Source of the DNA: Nocardia abscessus NBRC 100374 | Lineage (GTDB): Bacteria; Actinomycetota; Actinomycetes; Mycobacteriales; Mycobacteriaceae | Direction: 5' to 3' | DNA: 64,000 nucleotides | NCBI RefSeq assembly: GCF_000308455.1 | Contig: NZ_BAFP01000139.1 | Span: 1-64,000, forward strand | In this document: positions 48,462 through 57,103 of the stretch, one piece after another | Position numbering within the stretch: the stretch's first letter is position 1 | Layout: each line of letters opens with the position of its first letter | Notes under the pieces: model-generated | What the model saw: only the letters and a program-made list of their open reading frames with translations | Database searches by the model: none | What the model was told of the DNA's origin: nothing | Program-made: the position numbers and the translations under genes

Positions 48462-49693
48462 CTGCGTGCCTCCACACCATTCGGTCGGCCCGGTCCGGTG
48501 GGACGCGGGCTTGTTTCTTTCATGCTCACCACGGCGCCGTCGTGGTCGTCGTCGGCGCCTGCTTCGTGGTGGGCGGGTATGCGCAAGGTGAACGTCGATC
48601 CGGTGCCCAACTTGCTCCACAGGGTGATCTCCCCGTTGTGGTTGGCGGCCACGTGTTTGACGATAGCCAGGCCCAGTCCGGTGCCGCCCGTCGAGCGCGA
48701 ACGCGCCTTGTCGGACCGGAAGAATCGCTCGAACACCCGCTCCTGGTCTTCCTTGGCGATGCCGATGCCGCGGTCGGTCACCGCCATCGCCACGTGATCG
48801 CCGCGCAGTGAGCGGCTCACCGACACGTGCGAACCGGCGGGCGAGTAGGCGATCGCGTTCTCGACCAGGTTCGACAGTGCCGTGACCAGCAGGGTTTCGT
48901 CGCCGAGCACCTCGAGCCCGCTCGGGCGGTCGGTGCTCACCGTGATCCCGGCGGCTTCGGCGGCGGTGCGGGAACGATCGACCGCCTGCATCACCACGGT
49001 GTCCACGTCCACCACCTCGAGTTCGGGCAATTTCTCCGCGCCCTGCAGACGGGAGAGCGCGATGAGCTCGGTGACCATCTTGCCGAGGCGGCGCGATTCA
49101 CCGAGCACGCGCTGACCGAAGTGTCGCACGGCCTCCGGGTCGTCGGCGGATTCCAGGAGAGCTTCGGCGAGCAAACTCATCGCGCCGACCGGAGTCTTGA
49201 GCTCGTGGCTGACGTTCGCGACGAAGTCGCGGCGGGTGGCTTCCATCCGGGCCTGTTCGGAATCGTCGTCGGCGAACAGGACGGTGAAGGTGGTCTCTTC
49301 CCGTGACAGTTGCCTGGCGACGCCGCGCACCGCGATACGTCCGCGGCCGGGGACCGGATTCTTCGCGGTGAGGTCGAACTCCGACGATTCGCCGGTGGCC
49401 AGCACCTTCTCCACCGCAGCCCAGGCGCGCTCGTCGAGCAGGCGATTGCGGACCAGTCCGAGTTCCTCCGCGCGCGGATTGACCAGCACCACGTCGCGGT
49501 ACTCGTCCACCACCGCGATGCCGCTCTCGGAGGCGAGCACGATCAAATCGAGAACCTGGGACATGGTGAGACCGGACTCGGCCTGCCTGCGTGCGGCCTG
49601 CCTGGCATTCACATACGGGATAAGTAGCCCGCCGACTGCCAGACCGACGACAGCCGCCAAGACTGCCAGCAGCACGGCCTGGGGAACACTCAC
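48458..49693 (-). CDS. senX3: Sensor histidine kinase SenX3
   Basis: A 411-residue kinase. Two N-terminal membrane-type stretches (AVLLAVLAAVVGLAVGGLLI), a PAS-like domain (VLDLIVLASESGIAVVDEYR), the H-box with H163 in FVANVSHELKTPVGAMSLLA, and the ATPase with NLVENAIAYSPAGSHVSVSR, DRGIGIAKEDQERVFERFFR and GTGLGLAIVKH. It phosphorylates RegX3. The GTG at 49693 matches the mycobacterial start; no ribosome site is visible, so a leaderless transcript is possible. In M. tuberculosis the gene pair is separated by MIRU repeats, missing here. Confidence 0.95.
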   Translation of the reverse strand: MSVPQAVLLAVLAAVVGLAVGGLLIPYVNARQAARRQAESGLTMSQVLDLIVLASESGIAVVDEYRDVVLVNPRAEELGLVRNRLLDERAWAAVEKVLATGESSEFDLTAKNPVPGRGRIAVRGVARQLSREETTFTVLFADDDSEQARMEATRRDFVANVSHELKTPVGAMSLLAEALLESADDPEAVRHFGQRVLGESRRLGKMVTELIALSRLQGAEKLPELEVVDVDTVVMQAVDRSRTAAEAAGITVSTDRPSGLEVLGDETLLVTALSNLVENAIAYSPAGSHVSVSRSLRGDHVAMAVTDRGIGIAKEDQERVFERFFRSDKARSRSTGGTGLGLAIVKHVAANHNGEITLWSKLGTGSTFTLRIPAHHEAGADDDHDGAVVSMKETSPRPTGPGRPNGVEARR

Positions 49694-49834
49694 ACTTGAA
49701 TCGTACGGTCGCCGACCAGTTGGCCAACGCCGGGTACGCGAAGTTTCGCGCAGGTCACAGGCCCTTCCGGCCCCGTTAGCCCCGAGTTTACGCACTGTTC
49801 GACATGGCGTACTCGCAGCGTATTCACCGGGCGG

Positions 49835-50239
49835 TCAGTCCGCTTCGTCGGCTCCGGCGAGCGCCTCGTTCACCGCGCGGCCGTGTTTGTCCACCCACTC
49901 GCCGAGGGCGTAGATGGGAAGCAACAGGTCCGCGCCCGCGGCGGTCAGCTCGTATTCGACCCGGGGCGGGGCCTCGGCGTAGCGACGACGGCGCACCAGC
50001 GTCATCCGTTCCATCCGGCGCAGCGTCTGCGTCAGCATCTTCTGGCTGATCCCGCCGATGGCCGTACGCAGCTCGCCGGGACGCATGGGCCCCTCGCGCA
50101 GCATGTACACGATCACCGGCAACCAGGAGTTGCCGAAGATGTCCACACCCATCCGGGCGGGACAGTCGGATTCGAAGTCGCCGTACGGCGCGTAATCCAC
50201 CCGCTCCGCCGAGACCGGTTCGATCGGTGCCGTGCTCAC
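49835..50239 (-). CDS. HxlR-family transcriptional regulator
   Basis: A 134-residue winged-helix protein: FESDCPARMGVDIFGNSWLP with the HxlR cysteine, VIVYMLREGPMRPGELRTAI, GGISQKMLTQTLRRMERMTL, VRRRRYAEAPPRVEYELTAA, then a dimerisation helix. HxlR proteins are repressors released by electrophiles or aldehydes, often through the N-terminal cysteine. It is divergent from a NADP/F420-binding oxidoreductase, the usual target layout. GTG at 50239; the two starts are 90 bp apart. Confidence 0.9.
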   Translation of the reverse strand: MSTAPIEPVSAERVDYAPYGDFESDCPARMGVDIFGNSWLPVIVYMLREGPMRPGELRTAIGGISQKMLTQTLRRMERMTLVRRRRYAEAPPRVEYELTAAGADLLLPIYALGEWVDKHGRAVNEALAGADEAD

Positions 50240-50328
50240 GGTTCCAGCTTGCCAGCGCGTTGCGCACCCCGGAGTGCCCATCGGGATTCCTAGCGTCGTG
50301 GGCGAACACTTTCGAGTCAGGAGTTGGG

Positions 50329-50988
50329 ATGCGAATCGGAATCATCGGTGCGGGCGCGATGGCGCGGGCACTCGGCGGCGGCTGGAGCGCGGCGGGTCAC
50401 GAGGTACTCGTCGGCGCCCGATCCGCCGACGCCGCAGGGGAACTGGCCGCCGCGATCGGCGCGCGGGCCGGAACGATCACCGACGCGGCGGGTTTCGGCG
50501 ATGTCGTGGTGCTCGCGGTGCCGGTCGCGGCGTTGTCGCAGGTGCTGCGCGCCGCCGGGAAATTGCTGGTCGGACGCACGATCGTGGACTGCACGAACGC
50601 CTTCGCCCCGGACGCTTCGGCGCCGCAGGGAGTCACCGCGTTCGTGCTCGCCGAGGACGCTGTCGCGGAACGGATCGCGGTGCAAGCGCCCGGAGCGCAC
50701 GTGGTGAAGGCGTTCAATCTGTGTGCCGCCGAGGTGTGGGAGGCGAACGGGCGGATCTTCGAGGACCGCCGCTTGGCGGTGCCGCTGTGCGGTGACGACG
50801 AAGCCGCGGTGCGGGCGGTCGCGGCGCTGGCCGAAGACCTCGGGCTGCAACCGATCCCGGCGGGCGGGCTGCACCGGGCCCGCTACCTGGAGGCACTGTC
50901 GGTGTTCACCGTCGGTCTCTGGTTCGCCGGACACGATGCCCGCGCGATGTTCCCGCCTTTGGAGGCCGCGTTCGCCGTCGCCGACTGA
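50329..50988 (+). CDS. NADP/F420-binding oxidoreductase (NADPH-F420 reductase-like)
   Basis: A 219-residue protein of the F420-dependent NADP oxidoreductase family: MRIGIIGAGAMARALGGGWS with GxGxxA, HEVLVGARSADAAGELAAAI, FGDVVVLAVPVAALSQVLRA, TIVDCTNAFAPDASAPQG, HVVKAFNLCAAEVWEANGR, VPLCGDDEAAVRAVAALAED. ATG at 50329 follows AGGAG. Beside a divergent HxlR regulator it is likely part of a stress-inducible redox unit. Whether it uses F420 cannot be told from sequence. Confidence 0.88.
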   Translation: MRIGIIGAGAMARALGGGWSAAGHEVLVGARSADAAGELAAAIGARAGTITDAAGFGDVVVLAVPVAALSQVLRAAGKLLVGRTIVDCTNAFAPDASAPQGVTAFVLAEDAVAERIAVQAPGAHVVKAFNLCAAEVWEANGRIFEDRRLAVPLCGDDEAAVRAVAALAEDLGLQPIPAGGLHRARYLEALSVFTVGLWFAGHDARAMFPPLEAAFAVAD

Positions 50989-50999
50989 CCACAAAGGCA

Positions 51000-52292
51000 T
51001 CAGGCCGGGTCGAGCGCGGCGAGCTTGCGCTCCAGCACCTGCCGTTCGCGCTGGTTGCCGCACATGCCGATGGCGCGCTCCAGTTCGCCGCGGGCCTGCT
51101 GGATGCGCCCGAGCCGGATCAGCAGCTCGCCTCGAACGCTCGGCAGCAGGTGCGAATTCGACAGCGTCCCGGCGGCCACCAGCTCGTCCACGATCGGCAG
51201 CGCCGCCGCCGGACCCTGCGCCATGGAGACCGCCACCGCACGGTTGAGGTCGACCACCGGCGACGGCGCGAGCCGGCCGAGCGCCTCGTAGATCAGCACG
51301 ACGCGCTCCCAGTTCGTCGCCTCGACCGAGTGGGCGACGGCATGACACTCGGCGATCGCCGCCTGCAACCCGTAGGCGCCGAGGCCCCGGCCGACCTGCT
51401 CGGCGCGGGCCAAGGCGGCTTGTCCCCGGCGGATCGCGGCGAGGTCCCAACGGCGGCGGTCCTGGTGCTCCAGGAGCACCGGCTCGCCGTCGGGCCCGGT
51501 GCGGGCGGGAAAGCGCGCCGCGGTCAATTCGAGCAGCGCCAGCAGGCCGTGTGTCTCGGGCTCGTCCGGCACGAGCCTGGTGAGTACCCGCGCCAGGCGC
51601 AGTGCACCGCTGGCGAGGTCGAGCCGGATCAGATCCGCCCCGGAGCTGGCCGACGACCCTTCGGTGAAGATCAGGTAGACCACACTGAGCACCGAACCGA
51701 GGCGCTTGGTCCGTTCCTCGGCCGGTGGCACCTCGAACGGCACCCGGGCCGCGGCGAGGGTCTTCTTCGCCCGCGTGATCCGAGCCTGCACGGTAGCGGC
51801 CGGAACGAGGAACGCCTTGGCGATCTCGTCGCTGGTGAGACCGCCGACCACCCGCAAAGTGAGCGCCACTCTCGCCTCCCGCGACAGCACGGGATGGCAG
51901 GAGATGAACATCGCCGCGAGCAGATCGTCATCGATCCGGTCCGGGTCCCACAGCAGGTCCTCGGCGTCCCGGGCCGGATCGGCCGGCGCGCCTCCCAAGA
52001 CGGCGCCACCCTCGCCCAGGTCTCGGGCGAGGGCGGCGTATCTCTCGTCGAGGGCGGAGCGCCGACGGAAAGCGTCGATCGCGCGACGGCGGCCGACGGT
52101 GAGCAACCACCCCGCCGGATTGCGCGGCACGCCCTCGCGCGGCCACGTCACGAGCGCCTCGGCCAGCGCCTCCTGCGCCAAGTCCTCGGCCAGCGCGAAG
52201 TCGCCGGTGTACCGCGCGAGCGCACCGACGATCCGTGCGGACTCGATCCGCCAGACCGCGGCTACGGCTTCACGGCCGGTGTGGTCGGCCAT
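51000..52292 (-). CDS. ECF sigma factor of the YciI-linked type (ECF42)
   Basis: A 430-residue sigma factor: region 2 with IVGALARYTGDFALAEDLAQ and GWLLTVGRRRAIDAFRRRSA, region 4 with LTLRVVGGLTSDEIAKAFLV and PAATVQARITRAKKTLAAAR, then a 230-residue extension with helical TPR-like repeats (ALYEALGRLAPSPVVDLNRA-type, QARGELERAIGMCGNQRERQ). The extension and the adjacent YciI gene are the features of ECF42, in which the extension replaces an anti-sigma factor. Target genes unknown. The start is the ATG at 52292. Confidence 0.92.
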   Translation of the reverse strand: MADHTGREAVAAVWRIESARIVGALARYTGDFALAEDLAQEALAEALVTWPREGVPRNPAGWLLTVGRRRAIDAFRRRSALDERYAALARDLGEGGAVLGGAPADPARDAEDLLWDPDRIDDDLLAAMFISCHPVLSREARVALTLRVVGGLTSDEIAKAFLVPAATVQARITRAKKTLAAARVPFEVPPAEERTKRLGSVLSVVYLIFTEGSSASSGADLIRLDLASGALRLARVLTRLVPDEPETHGLLALLELTAARFPARTGPDGEPVLLEHQDRRRWDLAAIRRGQAALARAEQVGRGLGAYGLQAAIAECHAVAHSVEATNWERVVLIYEALGRLAPSPVVDLNRAVAVSMAQGPAAALPIVDELVAAGTLSNSHLLPSVRGELLIRLGRIQQARGELERAIGMCGNQRERQVLERKLAALDPA

Positions 52293-52307
52293 CGCCCCTC
52301 GATCCGT

Positions 52308-52727
52308 TCAGAGCTGACCGGTGGCCTCGCGCCACGCCCGCTCCTTCTGGATCCACTCGTTGTCCTGCGGAAACTCGTCGATCGTCGGGACCCGGCGGAT
52401 CTCGGTCTTGAACCCGGGGCCGGTCATCGGCATCCGCTTGGCCCACTCGATCGCTTCTTCCTTCGACGCCACATTGAGGATGTAGAACCCGCCGAACAGC
52501 TCTTTGGTCTCGCCGTACGGGCCGTCGGTGACGACGGGGGTCTCGGAGGAGTAATCGACCACCACACCCTCGGCGGCGTCCTCCAATCCCTCCGCCGCGA
52601 CCAGCACGCCCGCCCGGATCAGCTCGTCGTTGTACTTACCCATCGTTTCGAGCATCTGGTCGAAGTCGATGTTCGCCATTCCCGCGAAGGCCTCGTCGGT
52701 GGCGCGCATGATGAGCATGTACTTCAT
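52308..52727 (-). CDS. YciI-family protein (DGPF domain), partner of the ECF sigma factor
   Basis: A 139-residue ferredoxin-like-fold protein: MKYMLIMRATDEAFAGMANI, EGLEDAAEGVVVDYSSETPV, TDGPYGETKELFGGFYILNV and EWAKRMPMTGPGFKTEIRRV. The DGPYGETKE motif names the family. Genes of this type are the standard neighbour and target of ECF42 sigma factors; biochemical role not established. The ATG at 52727 is preceded by GGGAGA. The sigma gene follows 15 bp on. Confidence 0.92.
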   Translation of the reverse strand: MKYMLIMRATDEAFAGMANIDFDQMLETMGKYNDELIRAGVLVAAEGLEDAAEGVVVDYSSETPVVTDGPYGETKELFGGFYILNVASKEEAIEWAKRMPMTGPGFKTEIRRVPTIDEFPQDNEWIQKERAWREATGQL

Positions 52728-52926
52728 GGTTGTCTCCCTGGTTGTTCGGATCCCTCTCTGGACCCTCTCACCCATAGGTCGAACGGGGGATCTCGAAGAT
52801 CGACACACGCGCCGAAATTTTTTTCGACCCACTTCGGAGCCGCCGATCGGAGCGTGCACCCTCGCCCATACCCCGCGGCGTCGACCATGATGCGCGACGG
52901 GTGCACGCTCGGACCGCGCCCCAGCT

Positions 52927-54984
52927 CTACCAGCCCGGATTCCCGCGGACCGGGATGTTGACGAAGCTCGGACGGGCGGGATCCAGCTCCAGGTGCTGTG
53001 GCCGCAGACCGGTGTCGATCAGCATCGGCAGGATGGGCAGGCCCTTGGGGAAGTTGCCCGCGTACACGTCGACGCGCAGGCGGTGGCCCGGTTGCAGGAG
53101 CGCCTCGGTGGCGGGCAACGCGATGTCCAGCGTGGTCACCTCGCCCGGGACCGTCGGCTGCCGCTGCTCCAGCGAGGTGAACGGTCGCGGGTCGGTGTAG
53201 TCGCCGTTGGCCGACTTGCTGCTGTTCGCCTCGTCGATCGCCCGCAGCGACGCCATGAGCTGCCCCGAGGACAACACGCTCGACTGCCCGTCCGGCGCGA
53301 CGTCGTTCACGGTGACCACCCAGTACCCGTCGGCGGAGTCCTGAACCGTATTGAGCCGCACCGCGATCCGCCCCGAGATCGAGGTCGGCTCGGCGACCGG
53401 GGCGCTGGTGAAGGTCAGCCCGTTCAGTTCCTGCACTCTGGAGTCCTTCGCGCAGCCGTCGATGACCGACAGCACGCCCGCGGTGCCCTGGGCGGCGTCG
53501 TTGGAGCACAGACTGGTCAGGCCGGGCGCGACAGTCAGGCGCGCGGGCTCGCCGCTACCCTGCGAGTCGAGCGAACCGTCGTAGAGGCTGCCCGCGGTGC
53601 CGCTCGGCGCGGCGGACAGGTACATCCTGCGGTGCACCGCCTGCTGCGCATCCGCCGCAGCGGTCGGCGCGGCGAAGGAGTCGGTGGTGATCCAGCCGCC
53701 GCCCTGCTGACGCAAGGTGATCGGACCGTACTGGTCGATGCCGTTGTCGATGCCCTTGAGCCACTTGTCGAACCACGCGCGCTGCAGCACGTCCAGCCGC
53801 GGCGGCAGGCCCGGCTTGCCGTACTCGTTGCCCGAGTTGAGGTGATAGGTGTTGCCCATCAGCAATTGCTTCTGGCCGGGCGGCAGCGGAATCTCGTTGT
53901 AGATCTTGGGTTCCGAGTAGGCGAACAGGTCGTGCCAGCCGCCGGTGACGAAGGTCGGCGTCCGGATCCCGCCCGGATCACCGAGCCAGTCCTCCCGCGG
54001 CCGGGAACCGTCGGTCAGCAGTTCCTTGGCGCGGGGGTCGAGATCCTCGATGCGCGCGGTGGTGTAGACGTTGAGCAGGACGTCCATGAAAGTCAACGGA
54101 TCCCGGGCGCGGTCGGCCAGCCACCTGGTGTCCAGCTGCCCGTTGAGTACCGAGGCCAGGTCGGGAATCAGCTTGAGGCCGTTGATCGCGGTCAGCCACA
54201 GCGGGATGAAGTTGAAGCCGAAGCCGCCGCCGGGCGCCAGCACGTCGTTGACCAGGTCGCTGCCCGGCACGACCGGGAAGATCGCCTGCAAGGCGGGTGG
54301 GCGCTGCTCGGCGGCCTGCACCTGGTTGATCCCCGAATAGGAGATGCCGTTCATGCCGATCCGCCCGTTGGACCACGGCTGCCGGGACGCCCAGTCGATC
54401 ACCTCGAGCGTGTCCTGCTGTTCGCGTCCGCGCAGCATGTCCCAGACGCCCTGGGAGAAACCGGTGCCCCGCACGTCCACGACCAGCTGGGAGTAGCCGC
54501 TCTTGATCAGTTGCCGGTCGACGGTGAAGTTGCGCAGTTCGCCGCCGCCGAACGCCTTGGTCAGGTCGGTGACTCCGGACAGCGGGGTGCCGCTCATGTC
54601 GATCTGCCGGAACAGCTCGATCAGCGCGTCGGACAGGCCGGGAATCGACTGTGCGTGATCGGCCAGGTTCGACACCAGCTTGGTGTACGGCGTGAGGTTC
54701 ACGATCGTCGGCGTAGGCGTGTCGATGGGCCGCCCGGAGGCGTCCGCGGGGCGGTAGACGTTCCCCTTCAGGACGGTGCCGTCGCTCATCGTGATGGGGA
54801 CGTCCCACTGGATGTGGATGTTCGGGAACTGCTGTGCGGCGTCCTGGTTGGCCGTCCACTCCGCTCCGGCTGCCCCACCGTCGGGACCGGCCGGCAATGG
54901 CGCGGCCGCCGCGCCACTCGTGAGAAAGGGGGCGAGCACCGCGGCGGCGACGACCGCCACTGTGACCCGCAACGCGTACTTCAT
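52927..54984 (-). CDS. Secreted CocE/NonD-family hydrolase (X-Pro dipeptidyl-peptidase-like)
   Basis: A 685-residue secreted alpha/beta hydrolase. Signal peptide of about 27 residues (ALRVTVAVVAAAVLAPFLTS, ending AAAA). The catalytic nucleophile lies in RIGMNGISYSGINQVQAAEQ (GxSYxG); WDVPITMSDGTVLKGNVYRP opens the N-terminal domain and a C-terminal beta-sandwich holds VVTVNDVAPDGQSSVLSSGQ and TLDIALPATEALLQPGHRLR, the last as in CocE and PepX. Family members act as esterases or peptidases; the substrate is unknown. A possible operator of overlapping palindromes stands 47 bp upstream. Confidence 0.86.
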   Translation of the reverse strand: MKYALRVTVAVVAAAVLAPFLTSGAAAAPLPAGPDGGAAGAEWTANQDAAQQFPNIHIQWDVPITMSDGTVLKGNVYRPADASGRPIDTPTPTIVNLTPYTKLVSNLADHAQSIPGLSDALIELFRQIDMSGTPLSGVTDLTKAFGGGELRNFTVDRQLIKSGYSQLVVDVRGTGFSQGVWDMLRGREQQDTLEVIDWASRQPWSNGRIGMNGISYSGINQVQAAEQRPPALQAIFPVVPGSDLVNDVLAPGGGFGFNFIPLWLTAINGLKLIPDLASVLNGQLDTRWLADRARDPLTFMDVLLNVYTTARIEDLDPRAKELLTDGSRPREDWLGDPGGIRTPTFVTGGWHDLFAYSEPKIYNEIPLPPGQKQLLMGNTYHLNSGNEYGKPGLPPRLDVLQRAWFDKWLKGIDNGIDQYGPITLRQQGGGWITTDSFAAPTAAADAQQAVHRRMYLSAAPSGTAGSLYDGSLDSQGSGEPARLTVAPGLTSLCSNDAAQGTAGVLSVIDGCAKDSRVQELNGLTFTSAPVAEPTSISGRIAVRLNTVQDSADGYWVVTVNDVAPDGQSSVLSSGQLMASLRAIDEANSSKSANGDYTDPRPFTSLEQRQPTVPGEVTTLDIALPATEALLQPGHRLRVDVYAGNFPKGLPILPMLIDTGLRPQHLELDPARPSFVNIPVRGNPGW

Positions 54985-55030
54985 CGGACGTGTTCCACCT
55001 CTCGTGCTGGTCAAGCGACCAAGTGTAACT

Positions 55031-55057
55031 TTCCTACCCGCCGGTAGGAACTACCGG
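55031..55057. promoter_or_regulatory. Overlapping palindromes, probable TetR-type operator of the CocE-like gene
   Basis: TTCCTACCCGCCGGTAGGAA at 55031-55050 is a perfect 8+8 dyad and CCGGTAGGAACTACCGG at 55041-55057 a perfect 7+7 dyad; they share the middle GGTAGG. A further half, TACCGGTA, continues to the right. The position, 47-73 bp from the ATG of the leftward hydrolase, overlaps the expected promoter. Overlapping dyads of this size are typical for TetR dimers bound side by side. No regulator gene lies next to it. Confidence 0.7.
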
Positions 55058-55267
55058 TAACATACACTGACCCTCGGAACATCGGTTCACATATGCCGAT
55101 CGAGCAGCAGATTCTCCCGAGTCTTCGCTGGCCACACCCGTCTGGACCCGTTTACAGCATCGGAATCATGGCTCACCGACCGGTCGTAGACCGGCGTTCC
55201 GCCGTCCGGCGTGTCGCCCCCCGCCTCGACGAACACGCGACGCTCGCCACTCGTGGCCGAACACGAC

Positions 55268-55302
55268 GACGCGCTGCCACCCCTGAGGAGTGACAGCGCG
55301 TC
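55268..55302. terminator. Possible hairpin terminator of gpmA
   Basis: GACGCGCTG pairs with CAGCGCGTC with an inner CAC/GTG step, spanning 55268-55302, 18 bp after the gpmA stop on the leftward side. No T-run. Confidence 0.65.
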
Positions 55303-55320
55303 GGGATTCGCGTTCGGAGC

Positions 55321-56058
55321 TTACTTCCCGCCCTGGCCCGCGACGGCGGCCGCGCCCGCGGCGGCGGCCTCCGGGTCGAGGTACTCGCGCGGACGCACCG
55401 GGCGCAGGTCCTGGTCGAGGTGATAGACCAGCGGGATGCCGGTGGGGATGTTCAGGCCCGCGATGTCCTCGTCCGAGATCTGGTCGAGGTGCTTGACCAG
55501 CGCCCGCAGCGAGTTGCCGTGCGCGGCGACCAGCACGGTCTTGCCGGACAGCAGGTCCTTGGAGATGGTCGACTCCCAGTACGGAACCATCCGGTTGACC
55601 ACGTCGAGCAGGCACTCGGTCTTCGGGACCTCGATGCCCGCGTAGCGCGGATCGCCCTCCTGGCTGTACTCGTTGGCCGTGTCGATCGGCGGGGGCGGGG
55701 TGTCGTAGCTGCGGCGCCACAGCATGAACTGCTCGTCGCCGTACTTGTCCCGGATCTGCGCCTTGTTCTTACCTTGCAGTTCGCCGTAGTGCCGCTCGTT
55801 GAGCCGCCAGTCGCGGATCACCGGAATCCAGTGCCGGTCGGCGGCGTCCAGCGCGATGTTCGCGGTGGAGATGGCCCGGCGCAGCAGCGAGGTGTAGACG
55901 ACGTCCGGCAGGATGCCGTGCTCGGCCAGCAGTTCCCCGGCACGCTTGCCCTCGGCGATGCCCTTGTCGGTCAGATGCACGTCCACCCAGCCGGTGAACA
56001 GGTTCAGGGCGTTCCATTCGCTTTCGCCGTGGCGCAGCAGCACGAGGGAGTACGTCAT
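55321..56058 (-). CDS. gpmA: 2,3-bisphosphoglycerate-dependent phosphoglycerate mutase
   Basis: A 245-residue glycolytic enzyme that interconverts 3- and 2-phosphoglycerate. LVLLRHGESEWNALNLFTGW carries the phosphohistidine H10; YTSLLRRAISTANIAL, WRLNERHYGELQGKNKAQIR, and VLVAAHGNSLRALVKHLDQI complete the active site. Mycobacterial gpm1 (Rv0489) is adjacent to senX3 in the same order. A short Ala-rich tail ends the protein. ATG at 56058. Confidence 0.96.
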   Translation of the reverse strand: MTYSLVLLRHGESEWNALNLFTGWVDVHLTDKGIAEGKRAGELLAEHGILPDVVYTSLLRRAISTANIALDAADRHWIPVIRDWRLNERHYGELQGKNKAQIRDKYGDEQFMLWRRSYDTPPPPIDTANEYSQEGDPRYAGIEVPKTECLLDVVNRMVPYWESTISKDLLSGKTVLVAAHGNSLRALVKHLDQISDEDIAGLNIPTGIPLVYHLDQDLRPVRPREYLDPEAAAAGAAAVAGQGGK

Positions 56059-56140
56059 GCGGTCATCCTCCCATGCGCGCTCGACCGGGTCGCATCGGTT
56101 CCCGCCACGCCGCCACGGCCGGCACGGGGAAAGCGCGCAG

Positions 56141-57043
56141 TCAGACCGGTTCGTCCGCGGCGTGCTCGGCGGCGAGCACACCCGCGCCCGCCAGCGTCGC
56201 GCCGTGGGTGATCGCGGAGAGCTCCACACGCAGTCCGCGCAGGAACGTCAGCCCGGCGTGCTCGGCCACCGCGGCGCGCAGCGGATCCCACAGCGGCGCA
56301 CCGGATCGCGCGAATCCGCCGCCGACGACCACCCGGTCGACGTCCAGCAGGGCGGCGGCCGAGGCGATCGCCGCGCCGAGAGCGGTACCCGCCCGGTGCA
56401 GCGCGGCGAGCGCGATCTCGTCGCCCGCGCGCGCGTCCGCGGCCAGCCGCACGCCCGTGCCGCCGGACCAGCCCTGCTCCCGCGCCCAGCGCACCGACGA
56501 CATGCCACTGGCGACCGCTTCGACGCAGCCGCGGCCGCCGCAGCCACAGGGGGTGTCCCAGCCCGGCACGACGATGTGCCCGACGTGCCCGGCATTGCCG
56601 GTGCGCCCGAGCAGCACCGAGCCGCCTGCCACGATCCCGCCGCCGATCCCCGACGACACGGTCATCGCCAGCGCGTCGGGCACCCCGCGCAAGGCGCCGA
56701 GGCGGTGTTCGGCCAGCGCGAGGCAGGCGCCGTCGATGGCGAAGCGAATCGCGGCAGCGGGAAACAGCTCCCGCACGGCGGCGACGACCGGGAATCCCGA
56801 TTTCCATTCGGGAATGTTCAACGGACCGGTGACGCCGGTTCGCACGTCCACCGGCCCGGCCGCACCGATCCCCACGGCGCTGACCGGTGCCGGACCAGCT
56901 ACCTCGAGCAGCAGTCCGCGACAGGCGTCCCACACGCTCGTGGCCGGCACCTTCACCTGACGTACGTCGCGCACCTCGGGACCGGGGTACACCACCCCGG
57001 CCGCGAACTTCGTCGCGCCGATGTCCAGAGCGAGAATCGCCAA
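56141..57043 (-). CDS. ROK-family sugar kinase
   Basis: A 300-residue ROK protein: AILALDIGATKFAAGVVYPG is the phosphate motif, AVGIGAAGPVDVRTG follows, and AGHVGHIVVPGWDTPCGCGG and CGGRGCVEAVASG carry the ROK zinc motif CxCGxxGCxE. No N-terminal HTH is present, so it is a kinase rather than a ROK repressor, unlike what is annotated for Rv0485 in mycobacteria. A TTG at 57043 with GAAGGAG at the right spacing is chosen; an ATG at 57073 is in frame. Sugar unknown; N-acetylglucosamine or glucose is possible. Confidence 0.86.
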   Translation of the reverse strand: MAILALDIGATKFAAGVVYPGPEVRDVRQVKVPATSVWDACRGLLLEVAGPAPVSAVGIGAAGPVDVRTGVTGPLNIPEWKSGFPVVAAVRELFPAAAIRFAIDGACLALAEHRLGALRGVPDALAMTVSSGIGGGIVAGGSVLLGRTGNAGHVGHIVVPGWDTPCGCGGRGCVEAVASGMSSVRWAREQGWSGGTGVRLAADARAGDEIALAALHRAGTALGAAIASAAALLDVDRVVVGGGFARSGAPLWDPLRAAVAEHAGLTFLRGLRVELSAITHGATLAGAGVLAAEHAADEPV

Positions 57044-57103
57044 CGCCGTGTCTCCTTCGCCGATCCGAGCCACCCACGATTGTTACCCGGAGCCGGCGAC
57101 CGG

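Noticed and set aside
52993..55047. Rightward frame of 684 codons opposite the CocE-like gene
   Set aside because: Antisense shadow; the real gene on the minus strand has a signal peptide and GxSYxG active site.
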